Source: Gordonia jacobaea (GTDB taxonomy: Bacteria; Actinomycetota; Actinomycetes; Mycobacteriales; Mycobacteriaceae). From it: a DNA stretch of 64,000 nucleotides. The notes under the pieces were generated by a model. The model did no database searches, was not told the origin of the DNA, and saw only the letters and a list, made by a program, of their open reading frames with translations. The stretch is taken from assembly GCF_001186365.1 (NCBI RefSeq), contig NZ_LDTZ01000024.1, forward strand, positions 62,001 to 126,000, written 5' to 3'. Both the position numbers and the translations under genes were made by a program. Below, one piece after another: positions 35,029 through 43,582 of the stretch; positions within the stretch are counted from its first letter, which is position 1; each line of letters opens with the position of its first letter.

Positions 35029-36342
35029 ATGGTGACCGCCGCCGAGAAGCCCACGACCGAGGTGCGCCGTAGTTTCAGCCTCCGGTTCGTAGCCGCCGGC
35101 GCAGGTTTGTTATGCACCTTCTTGATGACCATCGTTGCGTATCGAGCGCTCGATGCAAGGCAGGCCGCCGTCTTCTTCGCGATCCTCGCAGCTTTGTCGA
35201 TCGGCCCCATGGTCGGTCGATTGGGGTTGGGGCCAAACGTTATACGGCTACTACCGGCGGCCAAGACAGCAGATGAGGCCAAACAAATCGCCTCCGACCA
35301 CTTGCGGGCAACCGCGGTGCTGTCGCTGATCACGGCACCCTTCATCGGACTGATCGCGACGTGGCCACTACGCGGTGATTCGCAATACTGGCCGGTGCTG
35401 CTACTCACGGTAGCGGTAGTGGTCGTCGAGTCGATGCGGCTGACCCTCAGCGATATCTTCGCCGCTCACGGGCGGGTGGGAATGGCCGTGTTGACCACTC
35501 ACCATATTCGCAGCACGATCGTGCTCCCCGCGGTGGCCCTACTGCTTTTCGCGTTCGACAAATCATCGCTGACGGAGGTTCTCGGCGTATATACCGCCGT
35601 GGCCACGATCCAGTTGGCAATTGCGCTGACCGTGGGTCGCGCAGAAGTGTCGTTGACGACGCGTGGTCAATTGCGCGCCCTGCGCGATCCGATTCGTCAT
35701 GGCGCCAAACTCTTCGTTCTCGACCTCTCCGCATTCGTGTGTCTTCCGGCTACGATTTGGCTCGCCAACTTCGCGTTCGCACCGCACGACGCGGCAATCT
35801 ATGCGGCCGCAGCCACTTTGGCCCTGCAGGTCACGATTCTGGAGAGTCTCGCATCCCTCGCCGTGACGCCGGCTGTCGCGCGGGAATGGGTCTTGGGGAA
35901 TCGTGAGCGAGTGGTGTCGATACTTGCGGCGGTGGCCACACTCGGTTCACTCGTGACGCTCGTGATCGTTGCATTTCTGGCGATTCTCGGAGAGACCGTT
36001 GTCTCGTGGGCTTACGGCCCCTCGATGGCCGCTGCGGGACCGTTGCTCCTGGTCCTCGCCGCGGGTGGGATCGCGAAAACAGCGTTGGGCGGGAACATCA
36101 CGATGCTGGTCATCAGTGACAACATCGACCGCGCGGCGTGGTCGGCGTTCGCCGTGCTGGTAGTGGCCGTGCCCGCAGGTATCGCGGCGGCGTTCGCGGG
36201 TGGCCCGATGGCTTTGGCAATCGTCTCGGCGTGCGCGGTGACGTTGACCGCCGTAGTCCAATGGCTCAGCGCGCGTAGCGTTCTCGACGACACGCCACGA
36301 CCGAGCCTCGACGTACGCGCATCATTGGCGACGTTCCGCTGA
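35029..36342 (+). CDS. Wzx-like polysaccharide flippase (locus 2)
   Basis: This 437-residue integral membrane protein has about twelve to fourteen helices in the pattern of oligosaccharide flippases. It opens with SFSLRFVAAGAGLLCTFLM and contains GPMVGRLGLGPNVIRLLP, a Gly-rich stretch common in Wzx proteins. It should flip the lipid-linked repeat unit of locus 2. The ATG at 35029 is preferred over an in-frame upstream start at 34981, which would add a polar stretch. It is divergent from the GT87-like gene and convergent with the GT4 gene at 36375. Confidence 0.8.
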   Translation: MVTAAEKPTTEVRRSFSLRFVAAGAGLLCTFLMTIVAYRALDARQAAVFFAILAALSIGPMVGRLGLGPNVIRLLPAAKTADEAKQIASDHLRATAVLSLITAPFIGLIATWPLRGDSQYWPVLLLTVAVVVVESMRLTLSDIFAAHGRVGMAVLTTHHIRSTIVLPAVALLLFAFDKSSLTEVLGVYTAVATIQLAIALTVGRAEVSLTTRGQLRALRDPIRHGAKLFVLDLSAFVCLPATIWLANFAFAPHDAAIYAAAATLALQVTILESLASLAVTPAVAREWVLGNRERVVSILAAVATLGSLVTLVIVAFLAILGETVVSWAYGPSMAAAGPLLLVLAAGGIAKTALGGNITMLVISDNIDRAAWSAFAVLVVAVPAGIAAAFAGGPMALAIVSACAVTLTAVVQWLSARSVLDDTPRPSLDVRASLATFR

Positions 36343-36374
36343 CGGGTTGCCGGCTTGGCCGGTCAGCCGCGCTG

Positions 36375-37433
36375 TCAGCGGGACGAAGGTGAAATGGCCT
36401 CTAGTACGCGCTCTGCGGAGAGGTGCCACGAAAATCGCTGCGTGTTCTCGTGACCCATGCGAATCAGCTTCGCGCGTAAGCCACTGTCTTCTGAGATGCG
36501 GCGCACACCGTCAAGCATGGCCTGGGTGTCGTTGGGAGCGAAGTAGATTGCAGCGTCACTCGCAACCTCGGGGATCGCGGCGGCGTCACTGCAGATCACG
36601 GGACATCCCGACGTCTGCGCCTCGATAACGGGGAGACCGAAGCCCTCGTATCGGGAGGGGAAGACCAATGCGCGGCAGTGGCGATACAGGTATGCGAGCT
36701 CGGCGTCGTCAAGACGACCGGCGACTGTCGCGCCGGTCGCGAGTGGGGAAGCATCGCTGAAGACCTGGGGATTGCCGGACGCGCCCACGACGATGGTCGA
36801 ATAGCCTTCGGAGACAAGCGCATTGACCGGGTCGGGAAGGTTCTTGTGTTGCGCCAGCGTACCGACGACGACGAAAGAACTGCTCACGTCCGTTGTGTCC
36901 GCCAGCTCAGGCGCCCGCTCTGCGACTGTGTCGAAACCGTCGGCGGCACAGTGCGCCACCGTGAAGCGCTCGGCAGGAACGCGAAGGTACTCGGCGAGCT
37001 CGCCCGCGCTGAAGCGGGACACCGTGACGAGATGTGCTGCCGTGCGTGACAGCAGGAAGTACATCACAGCGTAGAAGGCCACAAAGGACCGCCGGAAGGT
37101 CGCCGAAAACCGGAACGGCGTCGCGTCGTGCATCGTCACCAACTGCTTGCGTTTGAGCAGCGGTGCAGGGCCGGCGAAGTTGAGCAGAAGCGCGCCGCGA
37201 CTGGCGATCGGTAGGTGAAGCTGTTCGAAAGCGACGCCGCTCCAGCGAGAGCGGTCCACCCGTGCACCGCTGTCTGTCAGCCACTGTGGAACCGATGCGT
37301 CGGCAGGAACGTCGACGACGAATCGGCGTTCTGGCGCAAGCGTCAAGAGCGCGCGGACCATCTCATTGGCATACCGCTGAGTACCCGTCAACGATTGCGC
37401 GAGCCACTTGCCGTTGATGTGAATCTCGTTCAT
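36375..37433 (-). CDS. Glycosyltransferase family 4
   Basis: This is a 352-residue GT-B enzyme. The N-terminus IHINGKWLAQSLTGTQRYAN holds the G-x-x-RY acceptor-side motif seen in many GT4 members. The C-terminal domain has FVVVGTLAQHKNLPDPV, AGRLDDAELAYLYRHC and FPSRYEGFGLPVIEAQTSG with the E-x7-E glutamates, followed by CSDAAAIPEVASDAA. It is the last gene of a minus-strand operon in which five successive genes overlap by four bases. It probably adds a sugar to the locus 2 repeat unit. Confidence 0.9.
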   Translation of the reverse strand: MNEIHINGKWLAQSLTGTQRYANEMVRALLTLAPERRFVVDVPADASVPQWLTDSGARVDRSRWSGVAFEQLHLPIASRGALLLNFAGPAPLLKRKQLVTMHDATPFRFSATFRRSFVAFYAVMYFLLSRTAAHLVTVSRFSAGELAEYLRVPAERFTVAHCAADGFDTVAERAPELADTTDVSSSFVVVGTLAQHKNLPDPVNALVSEGYSTIVVGASGNPQVFSDASPLATGATVAGRLDDAELAYLYRHCRALVFPSRYEGFGLPVIEAQTSGCPVICSDAAAIPEVASDAAIYFAPNDTQAMLDGVRRISEDSGLRAKLIRMGHENTQRFSWHLSAERVLEAISPSSR

Positions 37434-38494
37434 GTCATGTTTTCAAATAGCGGATCGTAGAGTCGACGCAGTGCTGTGCGTTGCGCGTCGTCGGTGTTGT
37501 CGGCGATTGCGAGTCGCGTCAATTCGGTCTGCTCGGTGTAGGTTTCGGGATCGCCAAGAGCTTTCAGCAGAGGTCCGAGTTGCGACGGGCGCTCGATGGT
37601 CATCGGCATGTCGAATCCATGGATATACGGCTGAGCACGTGCGATCACCGGAAGTCCGGCTGCTGCTGCCTCGAGGATGGAGATCGGAAATCCCTCCCAT
37701 CGAGCGGTGTGGAGATAGACATCACCCGAGGCAAGCGTCTTCAGCGCCTGTTCACGATTGAGCCATCCCGTCACATCGACCTCGGCAGCGCGCAGCAGGT
37801 CGACGTGCTCCTCGTCGCCGCCGCCGATCCACGTAGCCTCGACGTCGGCACCCGTCTCGCGAGCGGTTGTCACCGCTTCCGCGAAGAAGCGTGCGTCTTT
37901 CTGCGGACCCAACCTCCCGTTGCCGATGATGCGCAGACGTTCCGCTGACGTTCGATGATGACGTGGGATGTGCGCGGGCGTCACATTCGGCACCATGACG
38001 GCTCGCGGGCGCGAGATCGGCCATTGTGACAATTCGCGTTCGCGCGGCGAACATGCGCCAATTGCGGAGGTGTTGAAGGACAGAAGCCATTCGGCGAACC
38101 GGAATCCGGATCGAACTACGGTGGGTACGTCACGTCGCTCGAACGCGTAGCAATGTGGTGTGTAGACGATGGGTGAGCGAGGTGAGTTGCGCAGCGCCAA
38201 CCGGACATACACCCCCGCCTTACTGGAGTGAGCATGAACGGCAGTTGGGCGCCCCTCGCGCAAGGTGCGGTTGAGGAACCGGATTCGGTTCGGGGTGCCC
38301 GCCGGAAGCTCTGTCGCTGAGGCGAACTGGGTCAACGACGCCGTGTCGACTGTTGCTTCGGCGCGTGTGGAGTACAGGAGGTGGTGCTCGATATCGGGAT
38401 AGTTGCGCACGTAGTCGCCGATGGCGGCTGCCGTCCCGCTCGCGAACGACTCGGTGACGTGGAAGAGTCGCGCGGTGCTCGTGCTACCGGTCAC
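37430..38494 (-). CDS. Glycosyltransferase family 4
   Basis: This 354-residue enzyme begins ARLFHVTESFASGTAAAIGD and has VHAHSSKAGVYVRLALR, typical of GT4 enzymes such as those acting in O-antigen loci. The donor domain shows LRIIGNGRLGPQKDARFFAE, WIGGGDEEHVDLL, VTGWLNREQALKTLAS and ARWEGFPISILEAAAAGLPV with the E-x7-E pair. The GTG start overlaps the stop of the beta-helix lipoprotein gene, and its stop overlaps the next GT4 start, each by four bases. That points to coupled translation. Confidence 0.9.
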   Translation of the reverse strand: MTGSTSTARLFHVTESFASGTAAAIGDYVRNYPDIEHHLLYSTRAEATVDTASLTQFASATELPAGTPNRIRFLNRTLREGRPTAVHAHSSKAGVYVRLALRNSPRSPIVYTPHCYAFERRDVPTVVRSGFRFAEWLLSFNTSAIGACSPRERELSQWPISRPRAVMVPNVTPAHIPRHHRTSAERLRIIGNGRLGPQKDARFFAEAVTTARETGADVEATWIGGGDEEHVDLLRAAEVDVTGWLNREQALKTLASGDVYLHTARWEGFPISILEAAAAGLPVIARAQPYIHGFDMPMTIERPSQLGPLLKALGDPETYTEQTELTRLAIADNTDDAQRTALRRLYDPLFENMT

Positions 38495-39588
38495 GGAACC
38501 TCGATCGGGGTGCCGTTGCGCGTCCAGCCAGAGGTGGATGTGGCTGAACGGGGTGCATTGGTGACGAAGGGTTGAACCGAATCATTGACCAGCGTGATCT
38601 GTGTGAAAGAGATGTTGCTGACGGTTCCGCCACTGTCTGCGAGCACAGCAACGTCGCGTCCCGCTTTTGCCGGTGTCGACGTCACTGTCACACCGGATAC
38701 CCGCACATTGCTCACACTGCGGCCGGCATTTCCCGAATAGACGAGGATCGAACCGTGCACAACGGTTCCGATATTGGCGGACGTTATCCGTCCGTTGGAT
38801 GCGGACACCTGTGAAACCGACTGGGTGTAGTAGGGGTTGCCTTCGCTCGCGATGTACAAGCCCGCGCCGGAGGTGTTGGACACGTTGAAGCCGGTGATCG
38901 CGACGCGGGTGCCTCCGACAACTGTGATTCCTCGACCCCAGCGGTTTCCGTTGACGGTGATGTTCGATTCCTTGATGTCAGAACACAGGCCGTTATCGCC
39001 GTAGCTCACTACGGCGACCCCGTCATCGCCGGTGCCCGAGGTCGTCACGTTACTCACAGAGCCGCCACTCGCTCCGTTGGTCATGTGGACGCCGTCGGCG
39101 AGTGTGTCCGACACGTTCACCCGGTCGATGGTGAATCCCTTTGCACCGTCGACGAAGAGTCCCGCCGCTGCGGAGCCGCGGATGTTCACGTCGCGGACGG
39201 TGTCATTCGTGCCACTTATCACGAGCTTGTGCTGATCGAGTCCGGACTGGCGTGTGCCACTGGTCGCGCCGGCGAATGTGATTCCTGAGATGGACACGCC
39301 GTCGGCAGTCACCTGGACTGACGAAGTCAGATCATTCGTGGCGGCAAGGGTTGTGCCGTTACCTTTGATCGTCACGTTGGGCACTCGGATCTTGAGCACT
39401 CCGGAATGGCGATACGTTCCGCTGTCCAATTGGAGTGTCGAACCGGGGGCCAGCGCGTCGAACCTGTTCTGCAGTTCCTGGGTGTGGTCAGTATTCGGTG
39501 GCGCAGTGGCAGCCGAACCGCATCCCGTAATCATGAAGAGCACCGCCAAACCTACTGGTAGGACGGCACGCCGCCACGAAGCCCTCAT
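38491..39588 (-). CDS. Beta-helix lipoprotein (pectate-lyase-like fold)
   Basis: The protein has 365 residues. The signal peptide ends in the lipobox MITGC, with Cys23 as the lipid anchor. The mature part shows regularly spaced Asn/Thr/Val-rich turns such as VTIKGNGTTLAAT, VSISGITFAG, FTIDRVNVSDTLADG and VRVSGVTVTS. These mark a right-handed parallel beta-helix of about ten coils. Proteins with this fold are often polysaccharide lyases, epimerases or hydrolases. I see no family-specific catalytic residues. Encoded between the polymerase and two glycosyltransferases, it probably modifies or cleaves the locus 2 polymer at the cell surface. Confidence 0.78.
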   Translation of the reverse strand: MRASWRRAVLPVGLAVLFMITGCGSAATAPPNTDHTQELQNRFDALAPGSTLQLDSGTYRHSGVLKIRVPNVTIKGNGTTLAATNDLTSSVQVTADGVSISGITFAGATSGTRQSGLDQHKLVISGTNDTVRDVNIRGSAAAGLFVDGAKGFTIDRVNVSDTLADGVHMTNGASGGSVSNVTTSGTGDDGVAVVSYGDNGLCSDIKESNITVNGNRWGRGITVVGGTRVAITGFNVSNTSGAGLYIASEGNPYYTQSVSQVSASNGRITSANIGTVVHGSILVYSGNAGRSVSNVRVSGVTVTSTPAKAGRDVAVLADSGGTVSNISFTQITLVNDSVQPFVTNAPRSATSTSGWTRNGTPIEVP

Positions 39589-40937
39589 CTCGTCACACCT
39601 CCTGGCTGAGAAACGGTCAGATAGGTTGACGAATCCGGGGCGTCAGATGGTCCCGGCTTTCTCGACTTGTTTACCCTCGTCGCGAGATACGCGACCAAAA
39701 GCAATCCCACCCAAGCGGGCGCCGCTCGGCCTTGAGCCCAGTAGAGGTAGCGGGGCATTTCGAGCAATCCTGTGAACATCACCGGGTACATGAGCATGCC
39801 AATCAGAGATCCGTTGCAGAAGGCGCGATATGTGACGCCGACAATTATGCCAGCGATCGCGAAATAAACGAGGCCTCCGAAATGTCCGTAATCGGTAAAT
39901 GGTCCGGTATATCCACTGGGATTGTTGAACTCTGGATTGCCGTGCTGTGCGAGGAGGGGCCTGTAATCGGACGGACCGAGAGGGAAGGCGCTGCGGTGTG
40001 GAGGCAGCGTGCTGTACACGTGTTGGATACCAGGTGCCGTCCACACGACCTCGAGTGTGTCGTAGGGCACCCGCCCTGGCCACCGCATGTTGTCGTAGAT
40101 GATCTGACCGTTGTTGATCGCGGTGGCGTAGTACCCGGCGAGTCGATCGGCGGCGAACTGGACGAAGCTGTTCGAGGTGCGTGTGCGATAGAACGACCAC
40201 GATCGGAAATATTCGAACAATCCGAAAACGAGAAGCAGCACCGGAAGTGAGGCGAGCGGAATCCACTGGGCGAGGACATTTCCGCGCCGGCTTCGGTTCC
40301 CGAGATACGCACTACCGATGACAGCCAGCGGGACAACCAGCTCGAGCACGGCGAGTCTCTCGGAGAAAACGTAGGCGCGTCCGATCGCGAGAAGCATGAC
40401 AGCCGTGATGATGCCGATCTGGCGTCTGCTTCTTCCCTGTGTCAGTACGAGTGCGGCCACGACCACCGCGGGCACGCCGAACTGGGTGAGAGTCGTGACC
40501 CCTGCGATTGTTCCGATCGCATCTTTTGTCGGTGTTCCGTCTGCTGCTGTCGCATTGAGGAGTTCTGCAGGCGTGATGCCCGATTTGGCGATCAGATAGC
40601 CGAAACCGAGATACCCGAACACTGTTAATCCGAACATCACCGAACTCGCTCGAACCAACAGAGCAAGTGTGTTCGGCTGCATCGGGGGCCACTCACCGCG
40701 CGCCACGGGCCGGCGCCGTACGAGTGTCATCCCGATCAATGCGGCCAAAGCCAACACGAGGACGCCCGAGCCGAACATCGCCACCGTTGCGTTATCTAGC
40801 GTCCGTGCAGACCGCCAGAGGGCACGGAACTCCTGATCGCTGATGAATACGGTCGGGATCAGTGAAAGCGAACCAACCACCAGCGCGATGGCGGTCGGCG
40901 ATATCCACCAGACTGCCCGCGAACTCTGCGAACTCAC
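39585..40937 (-). CDS. Wzy-like polysaccharide polymerase (locus 2)
   Basis: This 450-residue membrane protein has about eleven hydrophobic segments. A large loop between the late helices contains WSFYRTRTSNSFVQFAADRL, MRWPGRVPYDTLEVVW and DYGHFGGLVYF. The topology fits Wzy-type polymerases of actinobacterial and streptococcal EPS loci, which join repeat units on the outer face. It differs from the polymerase at 17151 in all the segments I compared. It overlaps both neighbours by four bases. Confidence 0.75.
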   Translation of the reverse strand: MSSQSSRAVWWISPTAIALVVGSLSLIPTVFISDQEFRALWRSARTLDNATVAMFGSGVLVLALAALIGMTLVRRRPVARGEWPPMQPNTLALLVRASSVMFGLTVFGYLGFGYLIAKSGITPAELLNATAADGTPTKDAIGTIAGVTTLTQFGVPAVVVAALVLTQGRSRRQIGIITAVMLLAIGRAYVFSERLAVLELVVPLAVIGSAYLGNRSRRGNVLAQWIPLASLPVLLLVFGLFEYFRSWSFYRTRTSNSFVQFAADRLAGYYATAINNGQIIYDNMRWPGRVPYDTLEVVWTAPGIQHVYSTLPPHRSAFPLGPSDYRPLLAQHGNPEFNNPSGYTGPFTDYGHFGGLVYFAIAGIIVGVTYRAFCNGSLIGMLMYPVMFTGLLEMPRYLYWAQGRAAPAWVGLLLVAYLATRVNKSRKPGPSDAPDSSTYLTVSQPGGVTR

Positions 40938-41791
40938 CTGTCCCTACCGAAGTAGCCGACGAGTTCGCCCCTGAGATAGGCGAGATCGGCTCGCGCGTGG
41001 ACTCGGTCACCCCGAACGTCGCGAACCGCGCTGCCCACCACTTTGCGCGCGCCGTGGTATCCGAACTGGGCAAGCGACAGCCGGTGACGACGCCAGAGAT
41101 GGCCGTTGCCGACGCCGTACTTGAACATCTTGTCGACGAATGCCTCGGTGATCGCGTGACGATCATCGTCCTGCAGGATCTGTACCGACGGCTCATAGGA
41201 GAGCGAGTGCCCGGCGGCGATGAGGCGAAGGACGAGGTCTGAGTCTTCACCTGCGCCGCGGAGCCCGGGTGCACCGACGCCGATGCTCTCATCGAAGGGA
41301 GCGCGTGACGGCAGCGCCTCCGTGCGGAAAAAAAGGGTGCTCGAAATGCTGGTGCGTGGAAAATTCAGCCGTGTGACAGTCGTCGGTCGTCGAAGCCACC
41401 GCTGCATCGACGGCTGACCATCTTCGGTGACCTGCATGCCACTGACCCCGGCGAGTTCGGGCTGCTCGTCGAGAATCCGAGTCACGGCTTCCAACGTGTC
41501 CGGCTTGTACCAACAGTTGTCGTCCGGGTATGCGACCACGGGCGCGGTGACAACTTGGGTACCTGCGTTGCGTCCGGTCGAAACTCCCCGTGGGCTTCGC
41601 GCGGCATGGACAGGGCCCGGAAGCCCCGCAGATGTCAGCACGGCTGCGCATTCCTGCTCATCGCTTTGATCGACGACGATGAACTCTACGTCTTCGGCAA
41701 TCGTCGAGTTGGCGACGGAGTCGAGTAATCGACCGAATTCACGCGGCCGACCAATCGTGCTGCACACGAGTGAAATTCTTGGCGAAGTCAT
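40934..41791 (-). CDS. Glycosyltransferase family 2
   Basis: This is a 285-residue GT-A enzyme. It begins ISLVCSTIGRPREFGRLLDS, with FIVVDQSDEQEC, RGVSTGRNAGTQVV and VAYPDDNCWYKPDTLEAV. The DDN in the last is the DxD-type metal and nucleotide-sugar motif. A late GAGEDSDLVLRLIAAGHSL is the acidic segment that holds the likely catalytic base. It overlaps the polymerase start by four bases and lies five bases from the Wzz-like gene. Donor and acceptor are unknown. Confidence 0.88.
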   Translation of the reverse strand: MTSPRISLVCSTIGRPREFGRLLDSVANSTIAEDVEFIVVDQSDEQECAAVLTSAGLPGPVHAARSPRGVSTGRNAGTQVVTAPVVAYPDDNCWYKPDTLEAVTRILDEQPELAGVSGMQVTEDGQPSMQRWLRRPTTVTRLNFPRTSISSTLFFRTEALPSRAPFDESIGVGAPGLRGAGEDSDLVLRLIAAGHSLSYEPSVQILQDDDRHAITEAFVDKMFKYGVGNGHLWRRHRLSLAQFGYHGARKVVGSAVRDVRGDRVHARADLAYLRGELVGYFGRDR

Positions 41792-41796
41792 TGCGA

Positions 41797-43281
41797 TCAG
41801 ATCGAATCTGCAGCTGCGACTTCACTACGGACACGGTCACGCAACGTGCGCACACCAGCCCCATTGGAGCCTTCTCCGTCTCCGTTGGACGTGTCGCGGA
41901 AATCTGCGTCGTCGTCGTCGTCGTTGTTGTCGCCGTCCGCGTGGGGCGAGACCTTTTCTTCGTGTGGGCCTTCTTCGTGCGGATCGATGTCGCTCCGGTC
42001 AGAAGTGACGTGGTCCTTCGACACCGCAGAGTCTGCCGACGCGGATGGTGCGGATACGACGCCGCTCGTCGTGGCATCGGTCGCAGTCTGGAACTGCTCG
42101 CCGTCGACGACCGCCGGCGGACGCGCGGTGGTCTCGTCGGTCCGCGTATCGGACTTTCGCGGCCACCATCGATGTCGCGTGATGGCGATGAATCCTCGCG
42201 AGGGGTCGGGCAACAAACTCAAAGTGGATGCCAGCGTCGGGAGGCGGTCGAGATACTGCTGGGCGACGACTACGACGTAGTCGGCATGGCTGAGGTGATC
42301 GGCGAGGTCGGGGTCGGTGCCGAGCGGTAGACACTCGAGTACCTGCACGGCGTCGTGATGCGCAGATGCGCCCGCGAGCAGTTCGCCGACGCGACGTGCT
42401 CCTGACCCGGTTGATAGCCCAACCACGGCAATTGTGCCGCTGTCGGGTGAGCCCAATTGTGCGAAGAGGCTTCTGGCCGCCTCTTTCTCAGCGTCCGAGG
42501 GAATACTTCCAGATCGCTGCGGCACGATCACGGGAGTCATCGTCTTGGCGTTATCGCTGACGTCGGACGCCGACGTGATGAAGCGCTTTCGGTTGCGCCA
42601 GATCAGTGCGCTGCCCAGCCCGAGGATGGCTCCGACTACACCGCCGATGATGGACATGACCGACCAGTTCGACGCTTTTCCTTCGGTTTCGGTCGCAGGC
42701 TGAACGACGGAAGCGGGAGCGCCTGCTGCCATCTGCAGTTGCAGCGCTGAGGCCTGGGTACGCAATTCCGGGATGCCTGCGGTACGACCGGCGTTCTGCT
42801 GTTGGGTGATCAGCGCATTGATCGAGTTCAGTGCCGCGGTATTGCGATCTCGTAGCTGCTGTGACGTGTGATCCAGGTAGGTCGAGATCGCGGTGTCGAC
42901 GGTGCGTTGGGCTTCGCTTTCAGTCGGCGACGACGACGAGATGGTCACAACGGCAGAATTACTGTTCTGCACCGCGCTGATCGTCGGATTGGTCGCTGTT
43001 CCCAGCTTCGCTTTCACGCTGTCGCGGAATCCCGAACCCGAAAGATACGCGATCTCGCCACTGACATAGCTCTGCAGATCGTCGGTGGAAGTCGGCTGTC
43101 CGCTGATCACAGCAGACACGCTCGCAGGCTGTTCTAGTCGAACCATTGCCTCCGCCGACTGCGTGGTGTCCCCCGTCTGCGACAACGCTCCCACCAGCGC
43201 ACCTAGCACGGCGCACACCAGAGTTATCGGCCACAGTGCGACGACCCCACGCGTCAACTGGGCACGATTTAATACGTGCAT
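41797..43281 (-). CDS. Wzz-like co-polymerase with degenerate BY-kinase domain
   Basis: This is a 494-residue protein. Helices at about residues 13-33 and 207-228 bracket an extracytoplasmic loop with a helical centre, as in Wzz/Wzc co-polymerases. The cytosolic region keeps the order of a BY-kinase domain (VVGLSTGSGARRVGELLAG where Walker A is expected, then VVVVAQQYLDRLPTL), but the P-loop Lys is absent: residues 288-297 read GLSTGSGARR. The Walker B aspartate and the tyrosine-rich tail are missing too. The C-terminus is an acidic, Asp/Glu/His-rich tail. It should set chain length without kinase activity. The ATG at 43281 has GGGGGAG upstream; it heads the minus-strand operon. Confidence 0.83.
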   Translation of the reverse strand: MHVLNRAQLTRGVVALWPITLVCAVLGALVGALSQTGDTTQSAEAMVRLEQPASVSAVISGQPTSTDDLQSYVSGEIAYLSGSGFRDSVKAKLGTATNPTISAVQNSNSAVVTISSSSPTESEAQRTVDTAISTYLDHTSQQLRDRNTAALNSINALITQQQNAGRTAGIPELRTQASALQLQMAAGAPASVVQPATETEGKASNWSVMSIIGGVVGAILGLGSALIWRNRKRFITSASDVSDNAKTMTPVIVPQRSGSIPSDAEKEAARSLFAQLGSPDSGTIAVVGLSTGSGARRVGELLAGASAHHDAVQVLECLPLGTDPDLADHLSHADYVVVVAQQYLDRLPTLASTLSLLPDPSRGFIAITRHRWWPRKSDTRTDETTARPPAVVDGEQFQTATDATTSGVVSAPSASADSAVSKDHVTSDRSDIDPHEEGPHEEKVSPHADGDNNDDDDDADFRDTSNGDGEGSNGAGVRTLRDRVRSEVAAADSI

Positions 43282-43415
43282 CAAACTAACTCCCCCTATT
43301 TACTCGATGCTACCTTATCCGAGATCGCCAACTACACCGAGAATAATCCCCCCAGGCGACGAAACTCACATCGATTCCCCAGGATTCCGTCGGATTCGTC
43401 GTTTTTGAAAGTAGG

Positions 43416-43423
43416 GGTTAAGG
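43416..43423. repeat. Target-site duplication, left copy
   Basis: GGTTAAGG directly precedes the left end of the insertion sequence and is repeated exactly at 44907-44914. An 8-base duplication is the usual length for ISL3-family elements. Confidence 0.85.
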
Positions 43424-43523
43424 GGCTCTTCCGAATTGACGGTGCGTAGAACGGGTTCTAGGGACCACAAGATGTGGGTGAGCAAGATCGCGGGGTGTGG
43501 GCGGTGAGCCTGGGGATGTAGGC

Positions 43524-43582
43524 GGGTCCTGTGGTGTGAGGATGAAAGTTCCTACACAACCATCCGGACACCAACAGGACCC
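43524..43582 (+). promoter_or_regulatory. Hairpin abutting the transposase start codon
   Basis: GGGTCCTGTGGTGT at 43524-43537 pairs with ACACCAACAGGACCC at 43568-43582, with one bulged base, around a 30-base loop. The right arm ends directly at the ATG at 43583. In transcripts that read in from outside, this fold would cover the translation start. A transcript that starts inside the loop would escape it. Confidence 0.6.

Noticed and set aside
33599..35035. Plus-strand frame of 478 codons
   Set aside because: It is antisense to the GT87-like membrane protein, which has proper helices and motifs; the plus-strand product is highly charged and featureless.
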